Assembly: GCF_008807415.1 (NCBI RefSeq)
Contig: NZ_CP043626.1
Span: 1,302,001 to 1,366,000, forward strand
Direction: 5' to 3'
Source: Pseudomonas denitrificans (nom. rej.)
GTDB lineage: Bacteria; Pseudomonadota; Gammaproteobacteria; Pseudomonadales; Pseudomonadaceae
Length of the DNA: 64,000 nt
Positions within the stretch are counted from its first letter, which is position 1, and every line of letters begins with the position of its first letter. The notes below the pieces were generated by a model. The model searched no databases and was not told the DNA's origin. It saw only the letters and a program-made list of their open reading frames with translations. Shown here in pieces: positions 9,048 to 17,960 of this stretch. A program made the position numbers and the translations under genes.

Positions 9048-9962
9048 TCAGACCAACCCCTTCCCCTGCAGATGCTCGCGCAGGTAGTCGATGAACACCC
9101 GCACCTTGCGCGTGCTGCGCCGGTGCGGCAGGTAGAGCACATGCACCCAGGGCCCGAAGGCGCTCTGGTCGCGCCAGCAGTCGGGGAGCTGTTCCACCAG
9201 TTCGCCGCTTTCCAGGTAGGGCAGTGCGCTCCATTGCGGGAGGAACTGCAGGCCCTGGCCGTCGAGCAGGCAGGAGAGCAGGAAGTCGTAGTTGTCGCTG
9301 GCGATGCGCGGCACCGGCTGGCGGATGCGGATGCGTTCGCCGTCCTTCTGCACCCACCAGAAGTTCCGGTTCAGCAGCGGGTGGCGGAAGATCAGCCAGT
9401 CGTGCTGCTCGTAGTTCTCCAGCGTCACGTCCAGGCCCTTTTCCGCGAGGTATTTGGGGCTGGCGCAGAGCATCAGGCGGTTTTCGAGCAGCGGCTGGGC
9501 GATCACGTCCGGCAGGTCGATGGGGCCGTCGCGCAGGGCGATGTCGTAGCCGCCTTCCACCAGGTCGACGAACTCGTCCAGCAGGTCCACTTCCAGGCGT
9601 ACCTGCGGGTGCTCGCGCAGGAAGCGGCAGCACACCGCATTGAAAAAGGCCGGGGCGAAGGAGGGCGGTGAGACGATACGCAGGCTGCCGCGCAGCTCGG
9701 TCTGCAACTGCTCGACTTCCTCGCTGGCACGCTGCAGTTGCATCAGCGCCGAGCGCGCGCCTTCCAGGTAGATGTGCCCGGCCTCGGTCAGCGCCATGCG
9801 CCTTGTGGTGCGCTCGAACAGGCGCTGGCCCAGGTCGGCCTCCAGCTGCGCCACGCCCTTGGTGATCGCTGATGGCGTCTTGCCCAGCTGTTCGGCGGCG
9901 CGACTGAAGCCGCCGTGGTCGGCCGTGGCGACGAACATGGTGAGCGCAGTCATCTTGTCCAA
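9048..9962 (-). CDS. LysR-family transcriptional regulator (paralog 2)
   Basis: A 304-residue LysR protein, HTH at about residues 5-62 (FSRAAEQLGKTPSAITKGVAQLE), nearly the same recognition helix as the regulator at 7617-8525. The TTG at 9962 has AGGAAG six bases upstream and is preferred over ATG 9953. It is divergent from the secreted amidohydrolase at 10069, its likely target. The two LysR/amidohydrolase pairs are mirror images, implying an old duplication. Confidence 0.92.
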   Translation of the reverse strand: MDKMTALTMFVATADHGGFSRAAEQLGKTPSAITKGVAQLEADLGQRLFERTTRRMALTEAGHIYLEGARSALMQLQRASEEVEQLQTELRGSLRIVSPPSFAPAFFNAVCCRFLREHPQVRLEVDLLDEFVDLVEGGYDIALRDGPIDLPDVIAQPLLENRLMLCASPKYLAEKGLDVTLENYEQHDWLIFRHPLLNRNFWWVQKDGERIRIRQPVPRIASDNYDFLLSCLLDGQGLQFLPQWSALPYLESGELVEQLPDCWRDQSAFGPWVHVLYLPHRRSTRKVRVFIDYLREHLQGKGLV

Positions 9963-10068
9963 GGATTGCTTCCTGATAGGAATAAAAGTTGTGCGGGAAG
10001 TCAGTGTTAAAGCCGCCGAGGCTTTTGCTTAACCTTCGTCACAGATCAACAATAACGAAGGCTCTGCG

Positions 10069-11805
10069 ATGAAACTACTGATTCCGGCGCTGGTGTCGGC
10101 GGCTTGCGCTTTTTCCTCGATGGAAACTATGGCCGCCGCCGACCTCATCTTCCACGGCGGCAAGGTCTACACCGCCGAACCCGGCCAGGCGCTGCAACAG
10201 GCGGTGGCGGTGGAGAACGGTCGCATCCTCGCCGTCGGCTCCGACGCGCAGATCCTCAAGCTGCAGCAACCGGCGACCCAGGTCATCGACCTGCACGGCC
10301 AGGTGCTGATGCCCGGCTTCATCGACGCCCACACCCACCTGGTCAAGGGCGGCCTGCAGATGCTCCAGGCCAACCTGGACAACCAGGACCTGCCGCTCGC
10401 CGAGTTCGAGAGCAAGCTGCGCCAGTGGCGCGACGACGGCCGTGCGCGGCGTGGCCCGTTCCTCTATGTCGGTGGTGTGCCCACGGCGTATTGGGACGAG
10501 CTCGGCGAGTTGCAGCAGCGCTTCAACCAGGGCGAATGGGCGAAGCAGCCGATCCTCCTGGCCGGCGGTGACTATCACACCGGCTGGGCCAACCAGGCGC
10601 TGCTCGATCTCGCCGGGATCGACGCCGCCAAGGTCAAGTCGCTGAAGGGCGAGGAGCAGGCCACCATCGGCCACGACGCTGACGGCAAGCCCAACGGCTT
10701 CCTGGTGGATGCCGGCCTCTACCCGGTGCAGGCACTGCTGCCGCTGGCCAGCAACGACGAGCTGCTCAAGGCCCTGAAGGGCGCGCAGAGCTATTACCAC
10801 GAACTGGGCATCACCGCCTGGATGGAACCCCTGGCGAACGAGAACCCCGGCGGCGACATCCACAACGATTCCGTCGGCGTACTGCCGGCCTACAGGATGC
10901 TGGCGCAAGAGGGCGGGCTGACCGCGCACGTCGCGGCCCTGCTGATGGCCGACTCCAAGGCGACCCCTGCCGACCTCGACGAGCTGGACAAGGTGCGCCA
11001 GCAGTTCATCGGCGTGGACAACCTGACCCTGCCGGGCATCAAGATCTTCGCCGACGGAGTGGCCGAAGTGCCGGCGCAGAGTGCGGCGATGCTGGAGCCC
11101 TACAGCAACTCGAAGAAGTACGGCGAACTGCTGATCGACCCCAAGCACTTCGGTGAGCTGGTCAGCGCGGCCGACGCCCGTGGCTGGCTGGTGCACATCC
11201 ACGCCATCGGCGACCGCGCGGTACGTGAATCGCTCAACGGCATCGAGCAGGCGCGCAAGGATCGCCACAGCGGCATCCCGCATTCGATCACCCACCTGCA
11301 GATGGTCAACCCCAGGGACTTCCCGCGCTTCAAGGCGCTCGACGTGATCGCCGCCATGCAGCTGTACTGGGCCGCCGCCGACGAGAACAGCGTCGACCTG
11401 GTCAAGCCCTACGTCAGTGCCATGGCCTTCCTGCACATGTACCCGGCGCGCTCGCTGCTGAAGAACGGCGCGACCCTTTCCGGCGCCAGCGACTGGCCGA
11501 TCACCACGCCTGATCCCTGGAAGGCCATCTACCAGGCGATCCAGCGCGTCGGCCCTAAGGGCGTGCTCAACGCCGCCGAGGACATCGACCGGCAGACCAT
11601 GTTCCAGGCCTACACCCTCAATGCCGCGCGCACCATGCGCCTGGAACAGAGCATCGGTTCGCTCAAGCCGGGCAAGCAGGCCGACCTGATCCTGCTCGAC
11701 CGCGACGTGTTCACGGTCAAGCCCGAAGCACTGCGCGACACGCGGGTGCTCAAGACCTGGTTCGCCGGCCGCGAAGTCTATAGTCGTCCAGGCGACAAAC
11801 TCTGA
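10069..11805 (+). CDS. Exported amidohydrolase, Amidohydro_3/YtcJ type
   Basis: A 578-residue protein. Residues 1-24 look like a Sec signal peptide (MKLLIPALVSAACAFSS...AAA), so it probably acts in the periplasm. H88 and H90 (DAHTH) begin the metal site; HIHAIGD and GSLKPGKQADLILLDRD follow. It is a diverged paralog of the cytosolic amidohydrolase at 5598-7234 and shares the GDYHTGWAN-like block. It is followed after about 60 bp by the C45 hydrolase gene, likely co-transcribed. Substrate unknown, probably an amide or N-formyl compound. Confidence 0.92.
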   Translation: MKLLIPALVSAACAFSSMETMAAADLIFHGGKVYTAEPGQALQQAVAVENGRILAVGSDAQILKLQQPATQVIDLHGQVLMPGFIDAHTHLVKGGLQMLQANLDNQDLPLAEFESKLRQWRDDGRARRGPFLYVGGVPTAYWDELGELQQRFNQGEWAKQPILLAGGDYHTGWANQALLDLAGIDAAKVKSLKGEEQATIGHDADGKPNGFLVDAGLYPVQALLPLASNDELLKALKGAQSYYHELGITAWMEPLANENPGGDIHNDSVGVLPAYRMLAQEGGLTAHVAALLMADSKATPADLDELDKVRQQFIGVDNLTLPGIKIFADGVAEVPAQSAAMLEPYSNSKKYGELLIDPKHFGELVSAADARGWLVHIHAIGDRAVRESLNGIEQARKDRHSGIPHSITHLQMVNPRDFPRFKALDVIAAMQLYWAAADENSVDLVKPYVSAMAFLHMYPARSLLKNGATLSGASDWPITTPDPWKAIYQAIQRVGPKGVLNAAEDIDRQTMFQAYTLNAARTMRLEQSIGSLKPGKQADLILLDRDVFTVKPEALRDTRVLKTWFAGREVYSRPGDKL

Positions 11806-11863
11806 TCCAACCGGAGCGCCCCGTGCTCCGGCCCGTTTAAAAAGCAATTGCAGGAGCCTTGCC

Positions 11864-12943
11864 GTGATTCTTCACACCTTCACCACCGACATCCGCGACC
11901 CGCTGCAGCGTGGCCGGCAGATCGGCGAAACCTTCGCCGAACAGATCCGCCAGACCGTGGCGCTGTACCTGGACTTCTTCCCGCGCGTCGGCGTGGAGTT
12001 GGACAAGGCGCGCGCCATCGGCGAAGCCAGCCTCGCGGCGCTGGCCGACTGGTGCCCGGCCCTGGCCAGGGAAGTCGAAGGCCTGGCGCTGGGCGTGTCC
12101 TTGCCGCTGTGGCAGCTGGCGGCGCTGAATGCGCGCACCGAAATTCTCGCGGTGATGCCCGAGCAACCGGTGGAAGGCGAGTGCTCCACCTCCGTCCATG
12201 CCCCGGCGGGCGCGGCTGCCCCGCGCAGCCTGCAGACCTGGGACTGGCACGACAGCCTGGTGCCCCACGGCCTGCTGCTGGGCTTCACCGGTAGCACCGG
12301 CCTGACCGCCAAGCTGTTCACCGAGTTCGGCATGCTCGGCAAGATCGGCGTGAACAGCGCAGGGCTTGGCGTGCACTTCAACATCCTGCACCACGCCAGT
12401 GACGACGGCAGCGCCGGCGTGCCGGTGCATGCCATCGCCCGCCGCGTGCTGGAAGAAGCCACCAGCGTTACCGAGGCCATCGACATGGCGCGCTCGGCGC
12501 GGGTCAGTGCGTCCACCGTTCTGACCGTCTTCACCCGCAATGACGTCCGTGCCCGTGCCGCCAGCATCGAGATGAGCCCGGCGCACACCGCCGTGGTGGT
12601 GCCGCGCGAGGATGGCTGGCTGCTGCACACCAACCACTTCCTCGACGGCGAACTGAGCTGGGGTGAGCGCACGGCGGACGTGTCCACCACCTACGCGCGC
12701 CTGGAGCACCTCAAGGCCGGCACCTCCGGCATGACTGGCAAGGCCCTGCGCGAGCGCGCCGACGCCTTCTGCGGCGCCGACGGCGACCAGGCGGTGGTGT
12801 GCTTCCACCCGGACATGTCCGAGCCGGACACCGAACGCTGGGAAACCTTGCTGAGCATCGGCCTGGATACCAATGGCTGCGCGCTGGAGTACGTGGCCGG
12901 CACGCCGAAGAAGCTGGCGGATGAGGGGTTCCTGCGGTTCTGA
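11864..12943 (+). CDS. C45-family (acyl-CoA:6-APA acyltransferase-like) Ntn hydrolase
   Basis: A 359-residue protein of the AAT/C45 family. The expected Ntn nucleophile is C107 in G-E-C-S-T-S, preceded by N-A-R-T-E, a family hallmark, and followed by LQTWDWHD. Family members cleave themselves before the cysteine and then hydrolyse or transfer acyl groups on amides such as penicillins or N-acyl amines. The start is GTG at 11864 with CAGGAGCC upstream. It is placed behind the exported amidohydrolase, so both may act on the same class of amides. No signal peptide was seen. Confidence 0.88.
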   Translation: MILHTFTTDIRDPLQRGRQIGETFAEQIRQTVALYLDFFPRVGVELDKARAIGEASLAALADWCPALAREVEGLALGVSLPLWQLAALNARTEILAVMPEQPVEGECSTSVHAPAGAAAPRSLQTWDWHDSLVPHGLLLGFTGSTGLTAKLFTEFGMLGKIGVNSAGLGVHFNILHHASDDGSAGVPVHAIARRVLEEATSVTEAIDMARSARVSASTVLTVFTRNDVRARAASIEMSPAHTAVVVPREDGWLLHTNHFLDGELSWGERTADVSTTYARLEHLKAGTSGMTGKALRERADAFCGADGDQAVVCFHPDMSEPDTERWETLLSIGLDTNGCALEYVAGTPKKLADEGFLRF

Positions 12944-12959
12944 CGCTCCTCCTCCCGTC

Positions 12960-13034
12960 GTAGGGCGCATAACGCGCCAGCGTTATCCGCCGCCGAGCTA
13001 CCGGCGGATAACCCGTTTTGGATTGCGCGCCCTA
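12960..13034. repeat. Inverted repeat element B, copy 2
   Basis: GTAGGGCGCATAACGC...GTTATCCGCC faces GGCGGATAAC...GCGCGCCCTAC. The arms match 3815-3895 but in swapped order. It lies between the C45 gene and the MHS transporter. Confidence 0.8.
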
Positions 13035-13124
13035 CGTATCACCACTTGCCAAACCAACGCCCCGTGACGGCCCGCCGGCCGCCGCGCGGGTTTCGTGTTG
13101 CCACAAAAACAAGAGTGAACCGCC

Positions 13125-14462
13125 ATGATCGACCACACGCCCGCAGCTCCCGGCTCGCGCTCGGCCTTTCGCACCTTCTGCGTCTCCGGCATGGGCACCG
13201 CGCTGGAGTTCTACGATTTCGTCATCTACGGCTACGCCGCCGCACTGATCTTCCCGCAGCTGTTCTTCCCCGGCATGGATCGCCTGACCGCCGTGCTGGT
13301 CGCCTTCGCGGCGTTCGGCGCCGGCTTCTTCGCCCGCCCGCTGGGCGGCGTGGTGTTCGGCCACCTGGGGGACCGCTACGGTCGGCAGAAGGCGCTGGTC
13401 GCCACCCTCGTGCTGATGGGCCTGAGCACCCTGCTGATCGGCTTCCTGCCGACCCACGCCAGCATCGGCGCGGCCGCGCCCGTCCTGCTGGTGCTGCTGC
13501 GCCTGGTGCAGGGTTTCGCCGCCGGCGGCGAGTGGGGCGGGGCAGCGCTGTTCGGCATCGAGGTCGCGCCCAAGGGGCGCCGTGGCCTGTGGGGCAGCTT
13601 CACGAGCATGGGCATCGGCATCGGCGGCATCTTCGGTTCGGCGGTGTTCGCCATCGTCAGCTTCGCCTTCGACGACGACCTCAGCGGCATCGCCTGGCGC
13701 ATCCCGTTCTGGCTCGGTGGCCTGCTGGTGCTGGTCGGCCTCTATGCGCGCCTGCAGAACACCGCGCCGCAGCCCAAGGCCGCGCCGCAAGCCGAGGCGC
13801 GCATGCCGCTGATGGAAGCTTTCCGCCGTCGCCCGCGCGAGCTGCTGCTGTGCATCGGCATCGCCTTCGGCTACGTCACCATTGCCTATATCGGCAGTAC
13901 CTTCTTCCTCGCCTACGCGACCGACATCGGCTACAGCAGCAGCCATGCCTTGCTGTTCGACTTCTCGCTGTCGGTGGCCATCGTCGCCTCCGCGCCGTTC
14001 TTCGGGCACCTGTCGGACCGCTTCGGCCGCCGCGCGGTGATGATCTTCGGCGCGGCCATCATGGCGCTCGGGCTGTTCGCCTTCTTCCCGCTGATCGGCC
14101 TGCACAACCTGCCGCTGGCGCTGCTGGCCTATGTCGCCGTGGGCTTCTTCATGGGCGCGACCCAGGGGCCGATCCCGGCCTTCCTCGCCGAGCAGTTCCC
14201 GCGGGAAATGCGCTACTCGGGCATCTCGTTCAGCTACCAGATCGGCGCGGCACTGGGCGGCGGCACGGCGTCGAGCATCGCCACCGCCATCCTCATCGCC
14301 ACCGGGCGCAACCCGTTCGGCGTGGCGCTCTACGGCGCGGCGGCGCTCTTGTTGGTGGCGGTCTGCTCCTGGCTGCTGCGGGAAACCTCGCGCCTGCCCA
14401 TGGAAGTGATCGACCGCGACGACGCCGCGCCAGACGCCGTCCCGGTGCAGGTGGTCAACTGA
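13125..14462 (+). CDS. MFS transporter, metabolite:H+ symporter (MHS) family
   Basis: A 445-residue membrane protein with 12 predicted segments. The N-terminus (GTALEFYDFVIYGYAA) and the loop GHLGDRYGRQKAL are diagnostic of the MHS family (ProP, ShiA, KgtP, citrate carriers). It imports a small organic acid, betaine or related compound with protons. It follows the amidohydrolase/C45 genes on the same strand, so it may bring in their substrate or product. The 3' end overlaps the convergent EamA gene by 8 bp. Confidence 0.93.
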   Translation: MIDHTPAAPGSRSAFRTFCVSGMGTALEFYDFVIYGYAAALIFPQLFFPGMDRLTAVLVAFAAFGAGFFARPLGGVVFGHLGDRYGRQKALVATLVLMGLSTLLIGFLPTHASIGAAAPVLLVLLRLVQGFAAGGEWGGAALFGIEVAPKGRRGLWGSFTSMGIGIGGIFGSAVFAIVSFAFDDDLSGIAWRIPFWLGGLLVLVGLYARLQNTAPQPKAAPQAEARMPLMEAFRRRPRELLLCIGIAFGYVTIAYIGSTFFLAYATDIGYSSSHALLFDFSLSVAIVASAPFFGHLSDRFGRRAVMIFGAAIMALGLFAFFPLIGLHNLPLALLAYVAVGFFMGATQGPIPAFLAEQFPREMRYSGISFSYQIGAALGGGTASSIATAILIATGRNPFGVALYGAAALLLVAVCSWLLRETSRLPMEVIDRDDAAPDAVPVQVVN

Positions 14463-15339
14463 CCGCGCGTGCCCTGGTGCCGGGCACGAGGCCGAGCACC
14501 AGGGCGCAGCCGAGCAGGATAATCAGCGCGCCCACGCCCTGCATCAGCGACAGGCTTTCGCCCAGCACCAGCGCGCCCACTAGCACGGCGACCACGGTGA
14601 CGACGAATTCCACGCTGATGGTTTTCGTGGCGCCGATACGCGCGACGAGCTGGAAGTACACGACGTAGTTCACCGCGCTGAGCACGCAGCCGCACAGCAG
14701 CAGGAAGAGGAAGTCGACGGGCTGTGGCGTGCCGGGCACCGGCACCCAGATCAACAGCGGCAGGGTTATCAGCCCGCCGATCCCAAAGGCGCCGCAGGTC
14801 ACTTCCCAGGGCCCGGCGGTGCGCAGTTTCAGGCTGGCGTAGTTGCTGCCGAAGGCCGCGCACACCGCGCCGAACACCGAGGCCGCGCTGCCGAGGATGA
14901 ATTCGTGGGTGATTGGCACCGCCGGGAAGCCCACCAGCAGCACCATCCCGCAGAAGCCCAGCACCAGCCCGCCCAGTCCGCTCCAGGTGATGCGCTCAAG
15001 GCCCCAGAGGCGGCCGATGAGCATGGAGAACAGCGGAATGCCGGCGACGAAGATCGCCGCCATGGCCGTGCCGATGCGCGGGGTGGCGTAGGTCATGCCG
15101 ATCAGCTGGCCGGCCACCGTGGTGGCGCCGACCACGCAGAGTGGCTTCCACAACCCTTCGAAATTCAGCCGGCGCCCGGATAGTTTGGCCACCGCGAACA
15201 ACGTGAAGCTGGCGATCAGCGCGCGGAAGCTGACTGCGCCCACCCAGCCGAACCCGGCGATGGCCTTGAGCAGCACGAGAAAGGACAGCCCCCAGCCGAT
15301 CGCAAGGAACAGATAGGCGGCAAGGTCGCGCGGTTGCAT
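14455..15339 (-). CDS. EamA/DMT-family transporter
   Basis: A 294-residue protein with about ten hydrophobic helices in two EamA repeats; the second ends in V-L-G-E-S-L-S-L-M-Q-G-V-G-A-L-I-I-L-L-G, the typical C-terminal half. The ATG at 15339 with CCGGAGTCGT upstream is chosen because upstream in-frame sequence is not membrane-like. Most such proteins export amino acids or metabolites. The substrate is unknown. Confidence 0.92.
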   Translation of the reverse strand: MQPRDLAAYLFLAIGWGLSFLVLLKAIAGFGWVGAVSFRALIASFTLFAVAKLSGRRLNFEGLWKPLCVVGATTVAGQLIGMTYATPRIGTAMAAIFVAGIPLFSMLIGRLWGLERITWSGLGGLVLGFCGMVLLVGFPAVPITHEFILGSAASVFGAVCAAFGSNYASLKLRTAGPWEVTCGAFGIGGLITLPLLIWVPVPGTPQPVDFLFLLLCGCVLSAVNYVVYFQLVARIGATKTISVEFVVTVVAVLVGALVLGESLSLMQGVGALIILLGCALVLGLVPGTRARAVS

Positions 15340-15529
15340 ACGACTCCGGTGGCACAAGGCAGAAGAGGGCCACCGAAAAGCGGCGGCGAATGCGTCCATC
15401 TTGCCGGGCGCCCGTGGCGCTTGGGAAGGCGGCGCACCGACGTTTTTCCATCTGTCAGCGGCGCCCTCAACTGCTGGCATTGCAACCTGGCACGACAGTG
15501 CGCCGGCGAAGCAGTCTCTGCCAGGCGTT

Positions 15530-16510
15530 CTACGCCCGCCTGTTCGCCAGGGCCTGCGGATTCGCCACGTTCTTCGGTGCTCCGCCGAAGAACGCCACCA
15601 CGTTGTCGAAGGCATCGCCGAAGTACAGCTCGTAGCCGTTCTTCTCCACGTATCCCAGGTGTGGGGTGCAGAGCGCGCGGGGATGTTTCAGCAAGTCGTT
15701 GTCGGCGGCGAGCAGCGGCTCCTGCTCGAAGACGTCCACGGCCGCGTAGCCAGGCCGACCGGCGTCCAGGGCCTGCAACAGCGCGCCGGGGGCGATGAGC
15801 TCGGCGCGGCTGATGTTCACCAGCAGGGCGCTGGGCTTCATGCCTGCCAGGTCCGCGAAGGTGACGCCATGGCGAGTGCTTTCGGACAGGCGCAGGTTGA
15901 GGCTGAGGATATCCGCCTCGGCGAAGAAGGCCGCGCGCGAAGCCGCCGCCTGATGACCGTCGGCGATGGCGGCGGCCCGGCTGTTGTCGCTGCCCCAGAC
16001 CAGCACAGGCATGTCGAATGCCTGGGCATAGCGCGCCAGACGCTGGCCGATCTTGCCGTAGCCCCAGATGCCCAGCGTCTGCCCGGCCAGCGCGTGGCCC
16101 AGGTTGACCTGCCATTGCCCGGCCTTGAACGCTTCGATGGCCGGGACGAGTTGCCGGCGCGCCGTGAGAATGAGCGCCCAGGCCAGTTCCGCAGGCGCCA
16201 CGGGCGAGCCCCGTCCCTCGGTCACCACGATGCCGCGCTCGGTGCAGGCGTCCAGGTCGAGGTGGCCGGACACCTTGCCGGTCTGGCTGATCAACTTGAG
16301 CCTGGGCAGCCTGTCGAGCAGCGCAGCGTCGATGCGGGTGCGCTCGCGGGTGAGTACCAGCGCGTCGGCCTCGGCGAAGCGCGCGGCCAGCTCGTCCGCC
16401 GAAGCGGGGCCCAGGTCATGCAGCACGCGCACGTCGTGCCCGGCCAATTGGCTGTAGCAGTCCAGCGTGCGGATCACGTCCTGGTAGTCATCGGGGATGA
16501 CGATGTTCAT
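15530..16510 (-). CDS. D-2-hydroxyacid dehydrogenase family protein
   Basis: A 326-residue NAD(P)-dependent enzyme. It has the GYGKIGQ dinucleotide loop at about residue 150, catalytic Arg in N-I-S-R-A-E-L-I, Glu in V-F-E-Q-E-P-L and His in C-T-P-H-L-G. Members interconvert 2-oxo acids and D-2-hydroxy acids (glycerate, phosphoglycerate or others). It stands alone between the EamA gene and a BRO-N gene, both on the same strand. The substrate cannot be read from the sequence. Confidence 0.92.
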   Translation of the reverse strand: MNIVIPDDYQDVIRTLDCYSQLAGHDVRVLHDLGPASADELAARFAEADALVLTRERTRIDAALLDRLPRLKLISQTGKVSGHLDLDACTERGIVVTEGRGSPVAPAELAWALILTARRQLVPAIEAFKAGQWQVNLGHALAGQTLGIWGYGKIGQRLARYAQAFDMPVLVWGSDNSRAAAIADGHQAAASRAAFFAEADILSLNLRLSESTRHGVTFADLAGMKPSALLVNISRAELIAPGALLQALDAGRPGYAAVDVFEQEPLLAADNDLLKHPRALCTPHLGYVEKNGYELYFGDAFDNVVAFFGGAPKNVANPQALANRRA

Positions 16511-16662
16511 GGGGAGTCCGCCTCTGCGGTCGTTTGGATTACCGCAGGACGATATCCGATCTTCAGAAGGCTTTCGATCCAGAGTGGAGCTTCAGCATTC
16601 CTGATGCCTGAAAGGCCAACAAGTCGTGCAAGGCATCGCCCAGCTACTCGCAGGCCAGAAAC

Positions 16663-16682
16663 AGCCCGCCCAAGGGCGGGCT
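16663..16682 (-). terminator. GC hairpin after BRO-N gene
   Basis: AGCCCGCCC-AAG-GGCGGGCT forms a strong stem about 30 bp past the BRO-N stop on its strand, followed by GTTTC. The T tract is short, so it may be a weak intrinsic terminator. Confidence 0.5.
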
Positions 16683-16710
16683 GAAAACCGAGTCAGGTTA
16701 GCGCGGGGCC

Positions 16711-17196
16711 TCAGCGTGACGCGCGGGCTTCCGCCTCCAGCAGCCTGGCCGCGTCGCCCACACGCATCCATACGCCGCCCTGCCATTCCAGCATGGCCAG
16801 CGAATGGTCCTGCACCCTGCGCTGGAAATAGCGCGGGCCGTTGCCTTGCTGCAGCTGCGAATCCCGCAGCACCGGCACCACCTCGTTGCTCAGCCACTGC
16901 CGCAGGTTGCGGTTTTCCGGGTGGAAGAAATAGAGCAACAGCAGCGTATACAGGCCGCTTTCGCTGACCAGCAATTCGTCCTCGCGGCAGCCCGCCAACT
17001 GCTCCCATCGGTACTGGTCCGGGTCGAGCTTGCGCGGCACGCGGGCGCTGAAGTGGGTGTTGGTCAGGCGCGCCAGGTCGCGGGCGACGAACCAGGCCTG
17101 GTGGTCGATCATCAGCGCGCGCAGGGTGCGGTCGAAGCGGTGGAAGGTCTGGGCAATCAGGCCCGGGTTGGCCGGGAATTCGATCCTTGGGGTCAT
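16711..17196 (-). CDS. BRO-N domain (phage antirepressor-like) protein
   Basis: A 161-residue protein. Residues about 10-110 match the BRO-N fold (F-D-R-T-L-R-A-L-M-I-D-H-Q-A-W-F-V-A-R-D-L, then LVSESGLYTLLLLYFFHPEN and LRQWLSNEVVPVLR). BRO-N domains bind DNA in phage antirepressors, but small single-domain versions occur outside prophages in Pseudomonas. The ATG at 17196 has AAGGAGAACGCC before it. No phage genes are near. The upstream 760 bp has extensive inverted repeats, so control by RNA structure is possible. Function unknown. Confidence 0.85.
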   Translation of the reverse strand: MTPRIEFPANPGLIAQTFHRFDRTLRALMIDHQAWFVARDLARLTNTHFSARVPRKLDPDQYRWEQLAGCREDELLVSESGLYTLLLLYFFHPENRNLRQWLSNEVVPVLRDSQLQQGNGPRYFQRRVQDHSLAMLEWQGGVWMRVGDAARLLEAEARASR

Positions 17197-17960
17197 GGCG
17201 TTCTCCTTGCTCAGGGCAGGAAGTACAGCGAGAAAACCGCCCCCGAAAGGGAAGGGAGGCGGACCGTGCAAGGGTGGAAACCGGTTGATCAAACCAAAGA
17301 CCGGCCGGGCCGAAGCCCGCCTCGCACGGTCCGCCATAGACAGCCAGAGCTACCCCGGTCTGGTAAGAGACCGGGCTATCTCCGCTACGGCATAAGTCTG
17401 ATCAAACAGGTTTCCACACCTGGCCACGGCTGTTCCGTGGCGGGAGAAACGCTAAGCAGAGGCTTTGTAGGACCGCAATGCCGATGGCGAGTCAGGAACT
17501 TCCCGGAAGCCAGCGCTGCGCCGGAAGGATACTTCGCGGCGTAGGAGCCAGGTTCAGGAAAGGTGGGAGAGGGTGACAGTCCAGGTGGTTCGCGTATGTA
17601 GGCTGGTTCGCCACGACTGGAAGGAAGGCGGAAAACACGGCGGGTCATTCGTCCTACAGCTGGAGTGGGCCACTACAGACGGCCGCTCAGCCCCGGCTGG
17701 CGCCGCGCACGCTCTGCCTCGAACGGGTGACGCTGGATACCTTGCAGCCTATCGCGCCAAGGTTGCGTGACAGCAGGGGGAACACCGTAGGGGTATCCGG
17801 TCATACGCCCGCTTCCGGCCGATTGGTGCCTGTGATGTGGGGCAGTTGCCGACCCATAGCGGTCAGTCGATAGATGTTACGAAGCGGGTATCGATACCGA
17901 GACACGGTGAGGGCTGCGAGTTGATGAATACGGCTGCTTCATCTCCGTTGTTCAGAAAGA
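17197..17960. other. Gene-poor region with nested inverted repeats (candidate structured RNA)
   Basis: No credible gene was found. A perfect 12-bp inverted repeat GGCGGACCGTGC (17258-17269) pairs with 17324-17335. GTGGAAACCGGTTGATCA (17274-17291) is inverted as 17399-17417 with two differences. Hairpin CCCGGTCT-GGTAAG-AGACCGGG is at 17354-17375 and CCACGG-CTGTT-CCGTGG at 17424-17440. The stretch 17450-17800 holds further short complementary pieces such as CTTCCCGGAAG. It lies directly upstream of the BRO-N gene and could be its leader or an independent RNA. Confidence 0.55.

Noticed and set aside
16711..17196. BRO-N gene as evidence of a prophage
   Set aside because: It stands alone among chromosomal metabolic genes and small BRO-N proteins occur outside prophages.
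17197..17960. RNase P, tmRNA, 6S or group II intron RNA
   Set aside because: None of the conserved cores of these RNAs as I know them was found; only the inverted repeats are supported.
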